Below are positions 19,601 through 33,200 of a stretch of DNA of 64,000 bases, piece by piece. Location of the stretch: positions 77,913,268-77,977,267 of the forward strand of contig NC_089981.1 in the NCBI RefSeq assembly GCF_036417845.1, in the 5' to 3' direction. The notes beneath the pieces are model-generated. The model ran no database searches, was not told where the DNA came from, and saw only the letters and a program-made list of their open reading frames with translations. The stretch is from Apteryx mantelli (taxonomy: Eukaryota > Chordata > Aves > Apterygiformes > Apterygidae). A program made the position numbers and the translations under genes. Position 1 is the first letter of the stretch; every line of letters starts with the position of its first letter.

Positions 19601-22600
19601 ATGGGACTTCTCCTCTCGGAGAGGCCTTGGTGTGACTCTGAATCAGACGCAGAGGTGGATGGCGGCCCTGGGCTGCTGCGTTGGGCGGCAATGAATGATA
19701 GCTGTTGCTGACACCTCGTGGAAGGCCCCGACAAACATTTTCGCTGGAAACCTCCCCATTTCATTTCCTCCGCTGCGGCTGCTCCCCACCTGAGCTGCTC
19801 GTCCTTCTGTTTGCACCATCCCCACAGCAACTGGCTGGGGAAATGCTCTCGCCTTTCATTTTAGAAGCTCAAATCCCTTTGGAAAAAAAGGACATGAAAA
19901 TATTCCTGAGGAGTGGGAACATATTTCCGCTTGAGAAAGGAGACTGCTGAAGGTCGGATGGTGAGTCAGTGGTTAGCTGCGCTGGGGGACAACGCCTGTC
20001 TCCAAGTCCCTCCTTGCTGGAGCCGTCGGACAATGTTCCTCAGTTCAGGCAAGGCGTCGCGGCCCTGAAACCTGCTCTTACTGCTCGCTCCCATACTCTT
20101 CCTCTCTCTCAGCACCCACCTCTTCTTCCTCCTCAGTTGTGTGTTATATTCACTCTCGCTTCTCTCCTGACTTTGCATGAGTCATCATTGCACATGGGCC
20201 TGAACTGCCCATAACCTGCTGGTTTGCTTTCTCTGCTGCATTATAGGGTCAGCTCTTCCTGACCCACAGCATGAAAGAAAATCTGCTTTGGAAAGAGCGA
20301 AGGGAACAAGACAGCTCTTGTTTCTGCTGCTTCCTGGCTGCTGCTGAGCTAATATGACACCGTTCCAAAAATTTGCATCCCAGATGACACTTGGGAACCC
20401 AAGGAATGCTATGAAACACTTCATTTTGGAAAGGAAATCTCTCCACCAGGCCTGGGATCAAGTACCTGATGCAGTAATGCTGGAATTCGAATGAGCTGTG
20501 CTTTCCGCCCTGCTGTCTACGTACAGGAGAACTTAATGTGACGTTTGACGGCTCCCAAATGTCAGTCCTGGTTGATGGGAGGCTAAATTGGTGTAGTGGA
20601 AATGTTGAGTCTGTCAGTGTCCAATAGTGGAATAACACAATATTTAGGCTTTGAAACTTGTTTTTAGTTCTGGTTCCTTGGTAGAGGGGGCAGAAGAGTA
20701 TTCTGGCAGAAAGGAAGTGGGCAGCAAGGTGGTAAGTCCAGCTTTGGCATATTGGAGCATCAAGGGACGGGACTCCACGGCCTTTACGAATTTAGGCCAA
20801 GAGCAGTGGGCTGCTGAGTGCCGGCCAGCGAAGGTCGGGCTCCCATGCAGCGATCTGGCGGCCGGAGGAAACTGCCCCTCTCTGGGCCGCTGTCCTTGTC
20901 CTGGGGCAGCAACCAGGACGTGTGCGATAAGGAGAGGGATTTGCTGAATCGGTGTGCTCCCTTGCCAGCCAAATTAGAGGACAGTCCTTCAGCTGTGGCT
21001 ATATCACAAGCCCTCAGGGATGGTCATAGATCAACACCAGCATCCTATTTATTTTGGCTAGGTTTGCAGGCCACCCCTCCTTAAGCCTTGATTTTGGCAC
21101 CTGTAATAAATGAGCCACCTTCATCCTTTCTGAAATCTACAGAAGCTCCCATAGCTACGGCAGAGATTAAATTTGATCCAGTATATCAGAGGGAACCTGA
21201 AAAATGTACCTGTCCCTTAAAAGGCAGGAAGGGAAAAGGTACCTTTGAGGGAAACTTTCCATTTTATAAGTGAGCAGATGAGAGGGGTCAGAGAGCTCCT
21301 AGCGCCTGCGGATGATTGTAGCCTTCAGCTTGATGCTGGTTGTTAAAAATATTATCCCAGATGTATTAATACGACCAGACTGGATTGCATCTGAGCTGAA
21401 CATTGTGAGCCTAAGGCAGGACATAAATATAGAAGCAAAACAGCCTGACACAAGAGTCATCTGTCCTCTTCTGCACAGGAAGGGAAGGGGGGAGAGAGCG
21501 AAGGCACTGGGTTTGTGCACACCCCCAGGCACATGCCTGCGCCTCGGGGAGCACCTGCCGCGGGGTCCTGCGGTGCCAAAGACCCCTGCGAATCCCTCCG
21601 TCGGCCCGTAGGGCGCCAGGCCGCGGGACTGAGCACTCAGCACATTTTTAACCTGGGGTTAGGTTTGCTTAGACAAGGTCTGCGATCACGAGCGGCTGTT
21701 TGTTTGATGTGTTTGCCTAACAGGATTGCACTTATCACAGCGATAGAGCAGCCTGGCCTTGGCACGGGTAAAACCCAGGGCTCGCGGGGGTCAGCCTCTA
21801 GCCTCTCTCGCCCCCCGTGCGCGCACTGCAGCTGGGCTCTGTTATTGCAGAAATGCTCTGCAATATCCAGCCAGGGCTTCGGTGGCCTTCGGTGCTCCAC
21901 TTTTTGGAAAGAGTAGTTGTGCCATGTAACGCTTTCTGCTGACATCACGCTTGGCATTTCTCTCTCTGCAGCTGAAAAAAAAAAAAAAAGATCAATAATA
22001 TGAAAAGGTTAGAAAAATGATACAATGTTTTACAGTTAGAGAACGAGATGCCTTCCCCATTGGGAACTGCTCTGAGCAAGTGTCTAACTGACAATTCTAA
22101 CTGAAGCGTGGCTTTGTTGCCCCCTCATTCCCAAAGAGCACGCTTGTAGGTAATGAACCAACAAGTTGTCTGCTTTTTGCATTGCAGGTCATGAACACAC
22201 CTAAACTCATTACAAAAGCATCTGCTCTTCTTTATATTTGCGATTATTAAAGTCTGCCGTTTCGAAGGGCTCGAGGAAGGCGGAGGATGAAAGCTTTGTT
22301 TTCCTGCAGCGTTTCTGATGCAGCAGAGCCGGCCCTTGCTGATAATCAACGCACGGGCTTGTCCGCCCCTGCTTCTGGCCGGGATGGAGGGGACCTTCTT
22401 GCTTCCTGATGGCATGAGCATAGCACGAACACCGTCCTTGCTAGCTAAAGCGAGCCTGGCCTTATGGGGCCCGTGTGCTACTCAGGGACGCCGAACCAGC
22501 CGCTTGCTATCTGCCCCTTCCAAAACAAGCAGGATCCCCTGTTTATCATGTGCTGTAATTGGCCTGAATGAAACTTGTGGTTGTGGGGCCTCGAGGGCCC

Positions 22601-24250
22601 CCAGAGCTGCTGGCACAGCTGCACCCCCCCGCCGGGGCGGTGCTGGGCGCAGAGGCGGCGCTGCACGGAGCAAACGCAGGTTTGCTGCAGCACAGGCGGG
22701 CGTGCAGCGCATGGCCCAGCTTCCCGCTCGCTGGGGGCTGCACTGGTCGGGGCGGTGCAGATCCTGTTCGCTAGGCGAGGCTCAGGGAAAGGAGCCGCTT
22801 CGGACCGAGGCGGAGAGAGACGCTCCCGGCGCGGTGGCGTCACGGCGGGGCTGCTCGGGTCGCTGCAGCGAGCTTCGCTCACCGAGCTTTGCTGTAACAA
22901 GCCCTTTTTTCCCCATTTATAACTGGGATGTGAGCAGGCTTCCGTGACGCAGAAATGACCTGCTGGGTTGTGGGGCCCAAGCGATCCAAGTTCACCTCTG
23001 CTTAGGGGATGCTGAATTTCGGTGGCCCATGCTGTTGAGTGCAGCCGGCAAAAGCTGCTGCCTTTGAGCCAGAAATGTTGCTGACCTCAGAGCTCATCGC
23101 TGGACTAACTACTCCTACCCTGTAAAAAGCAAAGCAACCAAGACACTTCTATTTAAAAATAGGTACATATATTATAACACTTATCCAGGAGTTGTATCTG
23201 ATCTATTTATTTTAGCTGTATAAATCCCTCCCCTGTTTGAACTGTAAAGCACGATAGATATATGGCCAAGCGGGCTGATAAAAAAATGGCTGGTGCTTTG
23301 CATATCTTTGAGGAATTATATTTATTCCCATTTGTTCCTTCTCTGAGCTCCTGGCTGCCGCTAGGTCTGTCGAAATAACAAGCAGGGATGAGGAAAGAGG
23401 GCAGCTCTTTCACGAGCTTGCTTCACGGCAAAGAGGCTGCATTACCGCAGTTAACTCCAACGGGAGCTGCAGGCTCAATAGGTGCGTGTTCATCTGCCAT
23501 TTACATCATAATAGGAAACCTGTTTTTTTTCCGGAAAAAAAGAAGATTGGTTTATCAGCCCAAAGCCTTTTTGCTGTGAACTGACATTTGAAAAGATTCT
23601 TTCTTTCCCTTTGATTTTGTAAAAAAAAATATTCAGAAGTCTTCTAGCACTGTCTGAGCCTATTTTGTCAGCAAGAAAACCACTTAGGTCTGATGATTGG
23701 GTCTCCATAATATTTCTGGTTTCTCTGCGATTATTTTCTGATGAAATTTTCAAATTCAAGTATAGTCAGGTTGTTAGACCATAGAAACTTCAGAGTAGGT
23801 TTTTTTGGTTGTTTTTTTTCCTTCTAAATCAGTATCTATTTTCTGTGTAGAGGCAACAATATTATTTCGGATATGTAAAGACTTCTAAAATCCGGGTAGT
23901 GATATCTTTTACCTATAGAATTTGGCACTAAAATGATTTGACGCAGTTCTCCATTTGGAAGTGTCGCTGAAGTTAATGTAACTGCCTGGTAAGATTTTTC
24001 TGTGAGTACATCTCTTCATTGTGTAGCAAGCGGTTGAGGAATTATGGCATACTGTCACCGTTGCCAGACTTTTCCTGTGCTTCTGCATATGCATTTTGGG
24101 GAAATGTAGGTGTTTATGTTTCCAGGTATTGCCAGCATTTTATAACAATTGTTGTTTGTTTTCTACTATACCTCCAGCCCGGAAAATAGGAATAAAAAAG
24201 AGCTAAAAAGCTTATGAAAGGTGAAGAGGAGATCAAATGTGCGACAAAAA
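16616..24250. other. gene-free stretch upstream of ANKRD9
   Basis: No exon of a known gene was recognised. Contents are mixed: CpG-rich patches near 17030-17700 and 22600-22900, an A15 run at 21975-21989, and AT-rich blocks at 18420-18920 and 23100-24190 with candidate conserved non-coding character. The block at 23153-23162 (TTAAAAATAG) matches the MEF2 consensus and is nested with an overlapping CTATTTAAA. All long open frames occur in the CpG-rich parts and lack family features. Confidence 0.45.
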
Positions 24251-24257
24251 CAAATAG

Positions 24258-24293
24258 GTATAAATAGTGAGACTGGTATAAATAGTGAGACTG
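24258..24293 (+). promoter_or_regulatory. tandem duplicated TATA box (2 x 18 bp)
   Basis: GTATAAATAGTGAGACTG occurs twice without a mismatch or gap (24258-24275 and 24276-24293). Each copy holds TATAAATAG, a near-ideal TATA box on the plus strand. Dense CpG sequence begins within about 15 bases downstream. This would be a credible core promoter for an unannotated rightward transcript, though no gene is known to me at this place. Confidence 0.4.
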
Positions 24294-24304
24294 AGAAACA
24301 ACTG

Positions 24305-25260
24305 AGCCTCGCCGTTAAACACGGCGGAAAGGTCGGCTGGCTCGCTGGCCCCGGGGGAACGCCTGGGCCCCGGGGAGCGTGCGGTGGCTCCGCTCCCGGC
24401 GCTGCCTTGCAACCCGATCCCCTGCGCGGCCGCTTCCAGCCGGGATGCCCGGACCGGGCCGAAGCAGCAGCCACGGCTGACACCCATCAGCGCGCTTGTA
24501 GAAAATGGAGGTGTTTTGTATAGCGGCACTGGCGCTCGGGCAAGGCCGGGGGCTCCTGTGGGCATTTTCCCACCCGTCCGCGGCGGCAGCCGGCCCACCA
24601 GGAGCTTTCCCGCGGCCGCCGCCAGGGCAGGGAGCGAGCGCCCCTCTCCTCCCTTCACCGCTTCCAGCCCTTATCCCGGCTCTTCTGCCCCCGAAGCGGG
24701 AGTGCCGGGGCGAGAAGTGCCCGCGCCCCGTGCGCAGCCGGCTGCTCGGCGGGAGCTGTCGGGGCAGACGGGTGGGTGCCAGTGCGCCGGTGGAGGGGGG
24801 CGAAGGCGCCTACGTCCGAGAGCGGCGGCGGTGCCCCGGGCAGGCGACGCGCCGCGGCGCCCGGGCGGGAAGCGCGGTGGGTTTCTAGGAGGTGCCAGGA
24901 TCTCAGAGCCCAGGTATCCGGGGCGGGCGCAGAGGACGGAGCTGCGTCGCTCCCGCCGTGCCGCTCGGCTGTTCGCGCAGGCGTTTCCGCCGGCTCCTCT
25001 CCGCCCGGCGTGGCGGAGAGCTGCCCAGAGCCGGAGCCGAGATCGCCTTTGTTTCCGCGCGGCCTGTTAGTCATCGCCCACCTAAAACAAGCGCTTTCGG
25101 AGACGGCGGAGCAGCTGAGCCACGAGCATGGCAAAGCCCTATGGCTTTTAAAGCCACTAATTCATCGGGGCCCCCAAGCGCTGTGCGATAGCTCAGCCGC
25201 TAATGAACTGAAACCGTCCTCCTCCCGCGGCGTGCGTGAGACGAGCGCACGCTACTTGTG
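24305..25260. other. orphan CpG island with a possible short ORF
   Basis: The segment is CpG-dense, with NotI-like GCGGCCGC sequences. An ATG at 24505 (A at -3, G at +4) opens 127 codons to 24888. The peptide starts with a mildly hydrophobic MEVFCIAALALG and then becomes Pro/Ala/Arg rich. A short upstream ORF beginning near 24444 precedes it. No homology is recognised, and openings of this length are common in CpG islands, so coding status is doubtful. It is more plausible as the promoter or first exon of a non-coding RNA, or as a distal enhancer. Confidence 0.4.
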
Positions 25261-26094
25261 CAGGCAGCAGGGCGCTCCCGCTCCGGCTGGGCTTTGCACT
25301 CGTAGGCTCGGTGGCTTTGTTCTGCGGGTCTTTAAATACTCTTTTTGCGCTTGTTCCCCATGCTTTTGTAATGAGGCTTGTGTTTGTTTAATCTGTTTCT
25401 TTTCTGCCGCCGGCCTGTGCTGTCTTGAGTGTCTTCCTCGCTCCCCGCACACAGAGGTCTCCTCTGGTTTCGCTGAGTTAAGGACACTTGTGTCGGCGGT
25501 CTGAGCAATCGCTGTTGCTGCAGATTTCAGACAAGCAGTGCTGGAGACCACGAGCCTTGCGGGGCGATGAACCCGCTCTCCTGCACTTAGACACTGCCTG
25601 TATTGGAGACTTTTCTAACCTCAGTTCCCACTTATCTGAGCCGGCCGCAGATGTGGGTTCACGTTCCTCTTGCTGACCTGGGCAGCGGCTCCGACGCTCG
25701 GTCTGCAGTTACGCGCTGACGTGTTTCTTGAAAACCAAAGGTGGCAGAGGGCACGCGCAGCTGAGGAGTAAATTATTACTAGGCATCCTGCAGCCTTACC
25801 AAGCAACACGGGAAACTGCCCCAAGTAACAAGCGCTCTCGCAAATGATCAGCCAGCCCCTTCCTTGAAGTGCCCTTCAGAAGAAAATGTTTGCAGGGCTT
25901 AAAGGGAAAAAACTGCTTCGCAAAAAAATCCCATGAAGAGGACCAAGCACTGCAGGAACAACAGGAAGAGTTTAAATCAAGTTTTTAAGTTTATCAGCTG
26001 CTTTAGTTAATATTTTCTTGAGTCATTCAAAAAAAAAAAATAATTCAGAGCCTAACGTAACTATTTACCTAGCCATTGTAACTCAGCCCCTTCT

Positions 26095-26620
26095 GTCCAG
26101 ACTCCCTCGGATCCCCTCACGCTGCCCGTGCACGAGGTGCTGTTCCCACCGGAGCCGCTCTGCGACCCGCAGGCCTCCGGAGGGGTCTCTGCCCCATGGC
26201 CGGCCCCGCACCAGCTCCCCGCCGCGGCCCCGGCTACCACGCGCGGGGCAAGCAGGCGCCCCGGGCGCCGAGCTGCTCCGGCGAGCTCACCCCGAGCTCA
26301 CTCTGGGGGTCGTACCACGCGTGCCGGAGCTGAGGGTTTCGGACTGTCTCCAGGGAGGCCGTCGCCTCCCTCCTCCGTTGACCACGCGGGGAAATTCGGT
26401 CCTGAACTGCAGCGGCCCCGAACCCCCCGCAGGGCCGGCTCGGGGCAAGGCGGCCGCCGGGGGCTACGCAGAGCAGGCGGAGCGTCTCGGGGCCCTCGCT
26501 TGGGGATCAGCTTGAATGGACTCCCATCGGAGCTGCCAGAGTCGGCTTCCAGCTGGGTGTGCGCCGCGTGCGCTCCGAGCGGGGATGCCTTCGTGAGCGC
26601 GTAGGAGGCACGCGCGGCTT
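26095..26620. other. orphan CpG-rich segment
   Basis: This is a second CpG cluster about 1 kb after the previous one, with overlapping openings of 158 and 165 codons in two frames. The openings are mutually exclusive shadows of high GC and match no family. No splice-supported gene was recognised. Confidence 0.4.
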
Positions 26621-26932
26621 GCTCTCTTGTGTTAGTCTTTTGAAGTCTCTCCGGGTTACAGTGCTAGGAGCTAGCAAATAACATTTTCTGCTAGACTTCC
26701 CTCTCCGTAGCGTTGGCCTCTCGCCGTGTTTGTAAGGCAACTTCAGCTGTTGGCTTTGAGCATCTCAGGTGACATCGGTCTCTCCCTGGATGTGCTCGTG
26801 CCTCGCACAGGTGCAAACTGGCCAAGCTGGGGCTGGGGCTTGCCATGAGCCAGGTGCAAAAAATCACAAGATCTGAGAGAAGCAAACTAATCATTTTAAT
26901 CACCCTGCCCAAAATGTGGGATTCTCTTTCTG

Positions 26933-26964
<32 letters not shown>

Positions 26965-26970
26965 TTACAG
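26933..26970 (+). repeat. T27 tract ending in a splice-acceptor-like AG
   Basis: Twenty-seven T (26933-26959) are followed by AATATTTACAG, so the tract looks like a strong polypyrimidine run with AG at 26969-26970. A 74-codon open frame starts at 26974. It could be a plain poly(T) microsatellite or retro-tail. Exon use is speculative. Confidence 0.5.
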
Positions 26971-27238
26971 CTCATGCTCTCAAACTCTTTGGAAAACCAG
27001 CAGTTTGCTTTTATTAAATTGGGACCACCGTGTGAAGCAGCAATGTTCCCACCACCGGAGTTTTCCTTTTCGGTCCTGACAGTCCTGCTGCTGAAGCTGA
27101 CTTTTGGTGCCTACCAGAAGTTGCACTGCTGCAGGAACAAGCGCATCAGCAGCCAAAGGTTACCCCCTGCAGTAAATCTAAAGCTACTGCAGGTGTAACG
27201 TGAACGAGGTTTCATTTATTGGTGTAGATTTTCATGTT

Positions 27239-27277
27239 AAAAAAAAAGAAAAAAAGAAAAAAAAAAGAAGGAAAAAA
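27239..27277. repeat. A-rich tract
   Basis: Adenine runs interrupted by single G residues form a simple low-complexity repeat without an attached retroelement body. Confidence 0.85.
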
Positions 27278-27279
27278 GC

Positions 27280-30200
27280 TACCGAGTTCATCACAGCCAG
27301 AGTGGGATTGTTAAGGGCATAAGGGGATCCGCAATTATTAGCACTTTTCTTCCTCCCGAGAGCCAGCTGGAAGATGCCCTGGGGAGATTCGTTAGAGGCT
27401 CCCATTGCAGTGACTGCCGGCACCGGTCAGCCCCAGCCACGGTTTCGTCCCTCACCCGCGATGCTGCACGCGTGAGCTGCCCAGCAGGGAACCGCTGGGG
27501 CCCCCCGGAGCGTGCTGCTGAGACCGGCGCACTCGGCACACGTGGTGGCCGGCACCGGCTGCAGAATGGAAAGTCTTTCCCCCTGCCGAGTCCCTGTTAG
27601 ACAGACGCTGCAGTACCGCACACGTTACAAAGAGCTTCTGGATGGATCTACGCTGATGGATCCAGCACCTGTAGGTAGGAGGGCGATTGACTCAGAGTCA
27701 ATTTTTCCTTTCCTTTTATTTAAAGTTCCTCTTTCAGACCGACCCTTTGCCCTTCAGGCGAATAATGCTGCTGTTCGGTGGGTCGTACCCAACACGCAGC
27801 TTAAGCCCTGGGACTGCCTTGCCCCAGGACAGGGCTAAAAGTTTACCTGGTTTCAGGGACGATTCGGAGTCGCTGTTGTCTCGGGCTCTTGCCAAATTTG
27901 GACAAATGCAGCCGAGACTATTGCACAGCGGTCACAGCTGCAATGCCCATTCCAGCCTTACCTTTTTAGACTCTTCTGAAGGAAAACAGAGCTCCTGAAA
28001 AATACGTTGGCTTTGCGTGTCGCCTTCATTGGGGCCTGCCCCACGCTTCGGGGGCTCCTACCCCCGGCGTATCGAGCTCCCCGTTTTGGGGACGTGCTGG
28101 GGCTCGGCCAGCAGCCGGCGGGGGCCCACGAAGGGGAGGAGGTCGGGGCGCTCTGCCCCCCAGCAGGCACATGCAGATCCCCAGAGCTCCTGGCTGGCTG
28201 CTGGCACAGCCCTCGGCACGGCCCAGCCTGGGTTTTCTCATGTGAAATTCAATAAATTCAGCATTTTCGGGCCCTTGGCATAATCAGGGTTTTCAATCTT
28301 CTCCTTCATTGCCTTCTAATATACCCTCCTAACAATTAACTCGGTGTGTTGGGAGAATGCCAAACGCAGGGTAAAAGACTTCGGTTTTCTTTCCCATAAT
28401 TAAATGTCATGTTCACTGCTGTCTCCCCCACTCTATTAAGTGTCCGTGTATGGTCTACACTGCTCTTTGGTGGATTAGCATAAGGTCTGTTAGAAATCGC
28501 CCGACGTTCTCCTTCCTGCTGTATCTGTGCAGCTCACAAAAAGGAGCATTAGCAGGCAGCGGGGACCCTAAAACCAGCTATTGCTGCAGCCTTTCGCTCA
28601 GGGGCAGGTTTATAGGGAGCAGGGGGCACTGCAAGGCTGGGTACCCACCTTCCCGCAAGGGGGGAGCCGTGGGGCCGTGCTCGGCTCGCTCCCGCGGGAA
28701 ACTTCTCCACGGGTAGAAGCAGATGTCAGAGGAAATAGCTTTATACCGCAGTTCTCCTGCGAATGCTTGCAAAACCTCTCCCTGGTTTGTGACCGTGCTG
28801 CAGGCCAATTGGGATGGCCAGCTGGGAAAAGCCGTTTTTCCTATGTCTGAAGACATGTCAGAGAAACCCCCCCAGCCGGACTCTGACGGAGGCTGAAGCA
28901 CTGCAAGCCGCGACCAAGAAATGCAGCGGGGTGTCACTGACTAACAGACGTGTGAATTAAGGGACGGGAGGTACGTTAAGTCAAATAACTTTCTACCAGT
29001 TCAGGATGAGCTGAAAGTAGAACAATTTAAGCCGTCGCTGGCTGGCAGCCCGATGGGCTGCAGTCCTCAGTGCAAAGCGAGCAGAGCAGTTATCATGGCT
29101 GGCAGCCGTTTCTTGGGGAACGTCCTGTCCTTACCGGGAACCTTTACCTGGAAATCGGTCTCCAGACCCAGGTCTCATGTTTGCAGCTGTCTCTCCAGCC
29201 CACTCTTTGGCAGCGTAGGATGAAAACCCCTTACAAGCACCTTCAGGCCAGCTAGCGTGTCCACCTTGAAGCTCTGAGCTCAGCGGGGCTGTCACGCACC
29301 AAGGAGCTGCGTTTATTTTTTTCAGTAGGGGTTCAAAGCACTGGAAGAGAGGCTGGCTGCATGATCTGGATTGGGAGCCGGGTTTGGATTTGAGCCTCGT
29401 TTCGCTGACGAAGCTGCGGATCGGGCTCTTGTCAGAAATCCTCCTGTAAGATGCTGTCGCTAGAAGATAAAGTAAGAGCCACCAGGAGTCCCGATGCATA
29501 AAGCATTTATAGTGCCGCTATACTGCCCAGTCAAACGGGAGAGGACTGGTGCGGGTCCCTTTAGAGCTAGCCAGTAGCTGCAGCTATTTCACATTGATTT
29601 ATTGCTTTGCCTTCAGAGCTGGCGGGCAAGCTCTCGTGACACTTTCCTCCTGAGCTCCCAGTGGGGAGAGCAGGCTGGGAGCGGGCACAGAGCTGACAAG
29701 GCGGCTTTGCCGCGCTCCGTGTGTTGCTGTGACTTTTCTGGTAGGGACCTTGCGATTTGGGCTAGGGTGTGACAACCTTTTCAGGAATGATGGCCCAGAG
29801 CAAATTTTGTTGCTCCCCCAGACTCCAGATTGAGGGCGCAGACATGAACCCGGTGGGAGCCAAGAGGTGCCACCTTTCAAAGAGACATGATATTTCTGCT
29901 CAGCTTTTTGGTGTAGCTCACTGTCCCAGTCCCTGCTGGGCATCCGTTCCTGTCCCCGTGCCGTAGCGCAGTGCCCAGCCCTGCTGCTCACCCTGCAACA
30001 TGTGCCTGGAGCCTTCTTTCCCCGCTGCGCAGGTTTGTCTGCTGGTTTGTTTAATCTTCACAATTTCAGTTTCATTACCATGTTCAGAAGCAGCGTGTCT
30101 AGCATGGGAGGGTGGTTGGTTATCGTCGGCAAGCCGGGAGAAGGCGAGGGGAACGGAGCCGGCAGATAAAGGTGGGATAAACTCGCAGCTCTGAGTTGCG

Positions 30201-33200
30201 AGCCCTCCTCGCTCGGAGGCACCTCGGCTCCCGCGAGGGGTGACCTTGCTGGGATCTCCGAGTGCCGCTGTCCTTTCACCACCTCCTCCTGCGTCCCTCG
30301 CTATGTACTTTGGATAAACAGGCACAAAAAGGGAGCCTTTGTTCCCAGCAGTGTTAGGGGAATGGCTCTTCGTGGTACAGATAACCCTGTTTGCAAACAA
30401 GCAAAGAGGCTTGAGTACAAACAGGAGGGTTCACAATGAATTATTCACTAGCTGTTTTCTCTTGTTTCAAGAAGTTTGCCATAAAACCAGGGGCCAGAAG
30501 TGATGCCACATGGGACATGTAAGCAACTGCACAGGCAGAGCTGGGGCTTTTGGCTCCCTGGGTACTTACCCCATTCTGGTCATGGGGGGCCCCTGGTTTG
30601 TGCAAATCTGGGTGGCTGAATCTGCCGTTCTTCTGTATGTGCTTTGGGAGAGCCACCGCCATGACCGTCAATGTCTTCTTCCCCTCAGGACCTGCTTTCC
30701 CAGTGCACAAGCAGAGCCTGCCCAGGATCAGTCAGGGTCGTGGTCAGGGTGGCAGTGCTGGCCTGCGGGACGCCTGCTGTGCTGCCTGCGGATTTGGACC
30801 ATCCCTCTTGGAGGAGGCAGGATGGACCTGGTGGGAGGACAAGGATGTGTCTGTGTCCAGACCATGGAGTCCCTCTGGGGTGTTGGACTGCAAGTGGCCA
30901 TTAAATATGTTTTCTTCATTTTTCTGGATGCTTGCTGAAGACTTGAAAGTTTCATTTGCAGAAGCGCCAGTGCCCGCAGCTTTGACAGAAGTCGGTAGGA
31001 GCAGTTTTGAACATGCAGAGGGCTTCACAGGGCCAAGAACCCTGAAAACTCAGGTCTTGGGGCTTTTCACTTACTTGGGCCCCTGAAACTAATGGCTATT
31101 GGGACCTCCGTTTTTGAGTGCCGTGGTCCACAAAGCGAGGTGGCACCAGCCCCTCACCTCCGTGGGCTGTTGTTAAAACAGATGCTCTAATGCTTGGGGA
31201 GAGCTTGGCTGTGTTAGCGAGGTGCTCCGGAGAAAACCCCAGGAGAAAAGAGACGGTGCTGAACTCAAGCTGAGCAAGGACTGTTCAGACTGGGGTGTTT
31301 CTGTATCTTTTTATTTCTACTGTTGGCTGAAAACTTTTGGCTAAGATGTGAATAAAAAGCATCGCTGTTTTTTTCTTCTAACCTGACTGTTCAAACTGCA
31401 GCGAAAAATATGATCATTCTTTCTTTTATAACCTCTTATAAGCTCTTGTTTTTAGCCTCCATTCCCCAGAGCCTGTAAAATAAATGGGGAGAAACACCAT
31501 AAAAAATGAAAAAAATCCTAAAACAGAGTCCATTCATATTCTGAGAGTCTTATTAAATGTTAATTAAAAAAACCCTCTCCTTATATAAATATGTGATTGC
31601 TTATAAATCTGTAACTAATTTTAAACCACTGGAAACAAAGGTTTATAATAGAATGACCTTATAGAAACAGAGCTTTATAAAGGGATGCCAGATGACCTTA
31701 GTAAAGGGTGAAAACACAGCAGATGTGAGATACCTCACACACTACCTGTACTTTAACATATTCAGAAAAGTTTTGCCTAGGAAATTTATAGGTGTCTAGA
31801 GAAAAATTCAGGTAAAATTGTTCATTCATTTTATGTATTTGGCTTTAAATAATACTTTTGTCCCAGGTGCTAGGTGTCCTGCCATACCCGGGAACCAAGC
31901 ACTCGGACCAGGCATCAGCAAGCTACAAAACCAGTCTTCGAGCAGGGGGGACCCCAGCTGCCAGACGAACACCCGCCTCTACCGAGCAACAGCAGGGACT
32001 TGAGAAAGGTCCTTGGAAAAGGACAGGAGGCTGGCAGCACTTCGGGCCTTAACCTGTGATTTTCAGCATTTTCCTGCTCTCCTTTCAGGCAGCTCAGTAA
32101 ATGGCCACACGGACGGCCGAGCCCCGGCCGCGGGCACGTTTGCAGGAGCTGCTGGGGCCACTTGGGTCCCTCCTGGGGACTCGGGCTCCGGAGCAGCGGG
32201 ATGTGCCGGCAGCACCTATGAGCCTTAAGCAGAGTTTGGTGGCCTCATCTGTTTGCAAAATGGATATTTCAGAGCTGGAAAACAATTTCTTTTGTGTCTA
32301 CAGTTTCAAGGGAAACTCACGGAGTGGAGGAAAAGAGGAACAGACATAAAAAGAAAAAAAAAAAAAAAGCTCCTAGTGTTTCTGTTCCTTGTGTTAAAGA
32401 GTGGCCCTGGATCCTGCCTTGTCCTTGCCCCAAGAGCAGGAGCATCCTTCACCGGGTGCCCCTGCTCCCAGACCCTAGCCGTTAAACCAGAGGGAGGTAT
32501 CCAGGCTTTCTCACAGCGTGCCTCCGGGAAGAGGGGGAATTGGAGCCTGGATCCCAAGTGAACAGGGAAATAGCGGAGCTGGCGAGCAAAGGTAGCCCTC
32601 CCCCAGCGGCGCCCTGCGGAGACGTGCCGGCTCTGGCACCCATTCGCTCGGCAGATGCCTGCGAGGGGGCAGAAACGTTGCTGCCCCTTTGGGGGAGCAG
32701 GAGCCGACCCCCAGGCTGAAGGTTTCGGTGGCACTGCGGGCTCCTTCTGAGCTGAACGCGGCGGGCGCAGCAGAGCGACGTACAGGATCACGGTCCCAGC
32801 AGTGGATACAGCAAAGTGATGCCGGATGCTGAGACCTTACCCAGTCTCAGGGGCGCTTTTAAACTCTATTAATAGCTGCTTATGTTTGCATTTCTGGGAT
32901 AAATATATATCCTCCTGGCTGTCACAGGCCTCATCAGGCTGGGAATCAGTAAACTGATGACTGATTTTGTTCAGCTTAAAGCTTTAGGATTGAACGGCAT
33001 ACCCAGATCAGTCCTCTTTTCACTTTTATTCCAAAATGCTGAGCGCGTGTGCTCATTAAAGCGGCAGGCTGAGAACAAAGCTCGGGAGAGGATCTGCAGG
33101 ACTAAGGCCGGTCCTGGAATAAGTTGGCCTAATTCCAGCTGATTTGAATGTGAATTACGCCCATTCAGTCGGGGCCTGGAATTTGCCTATGGCGTGAGCA

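Noticed and set aside
24384-25504. 228- and 242-codon openings in the CpG island
   Set aside because: They are low-complexity Arg/Ala/Pro/Gly translations in overlapping frames with no family match. Only the ATG-initiated 127-codon frame was kept, as a doubtful candidate.
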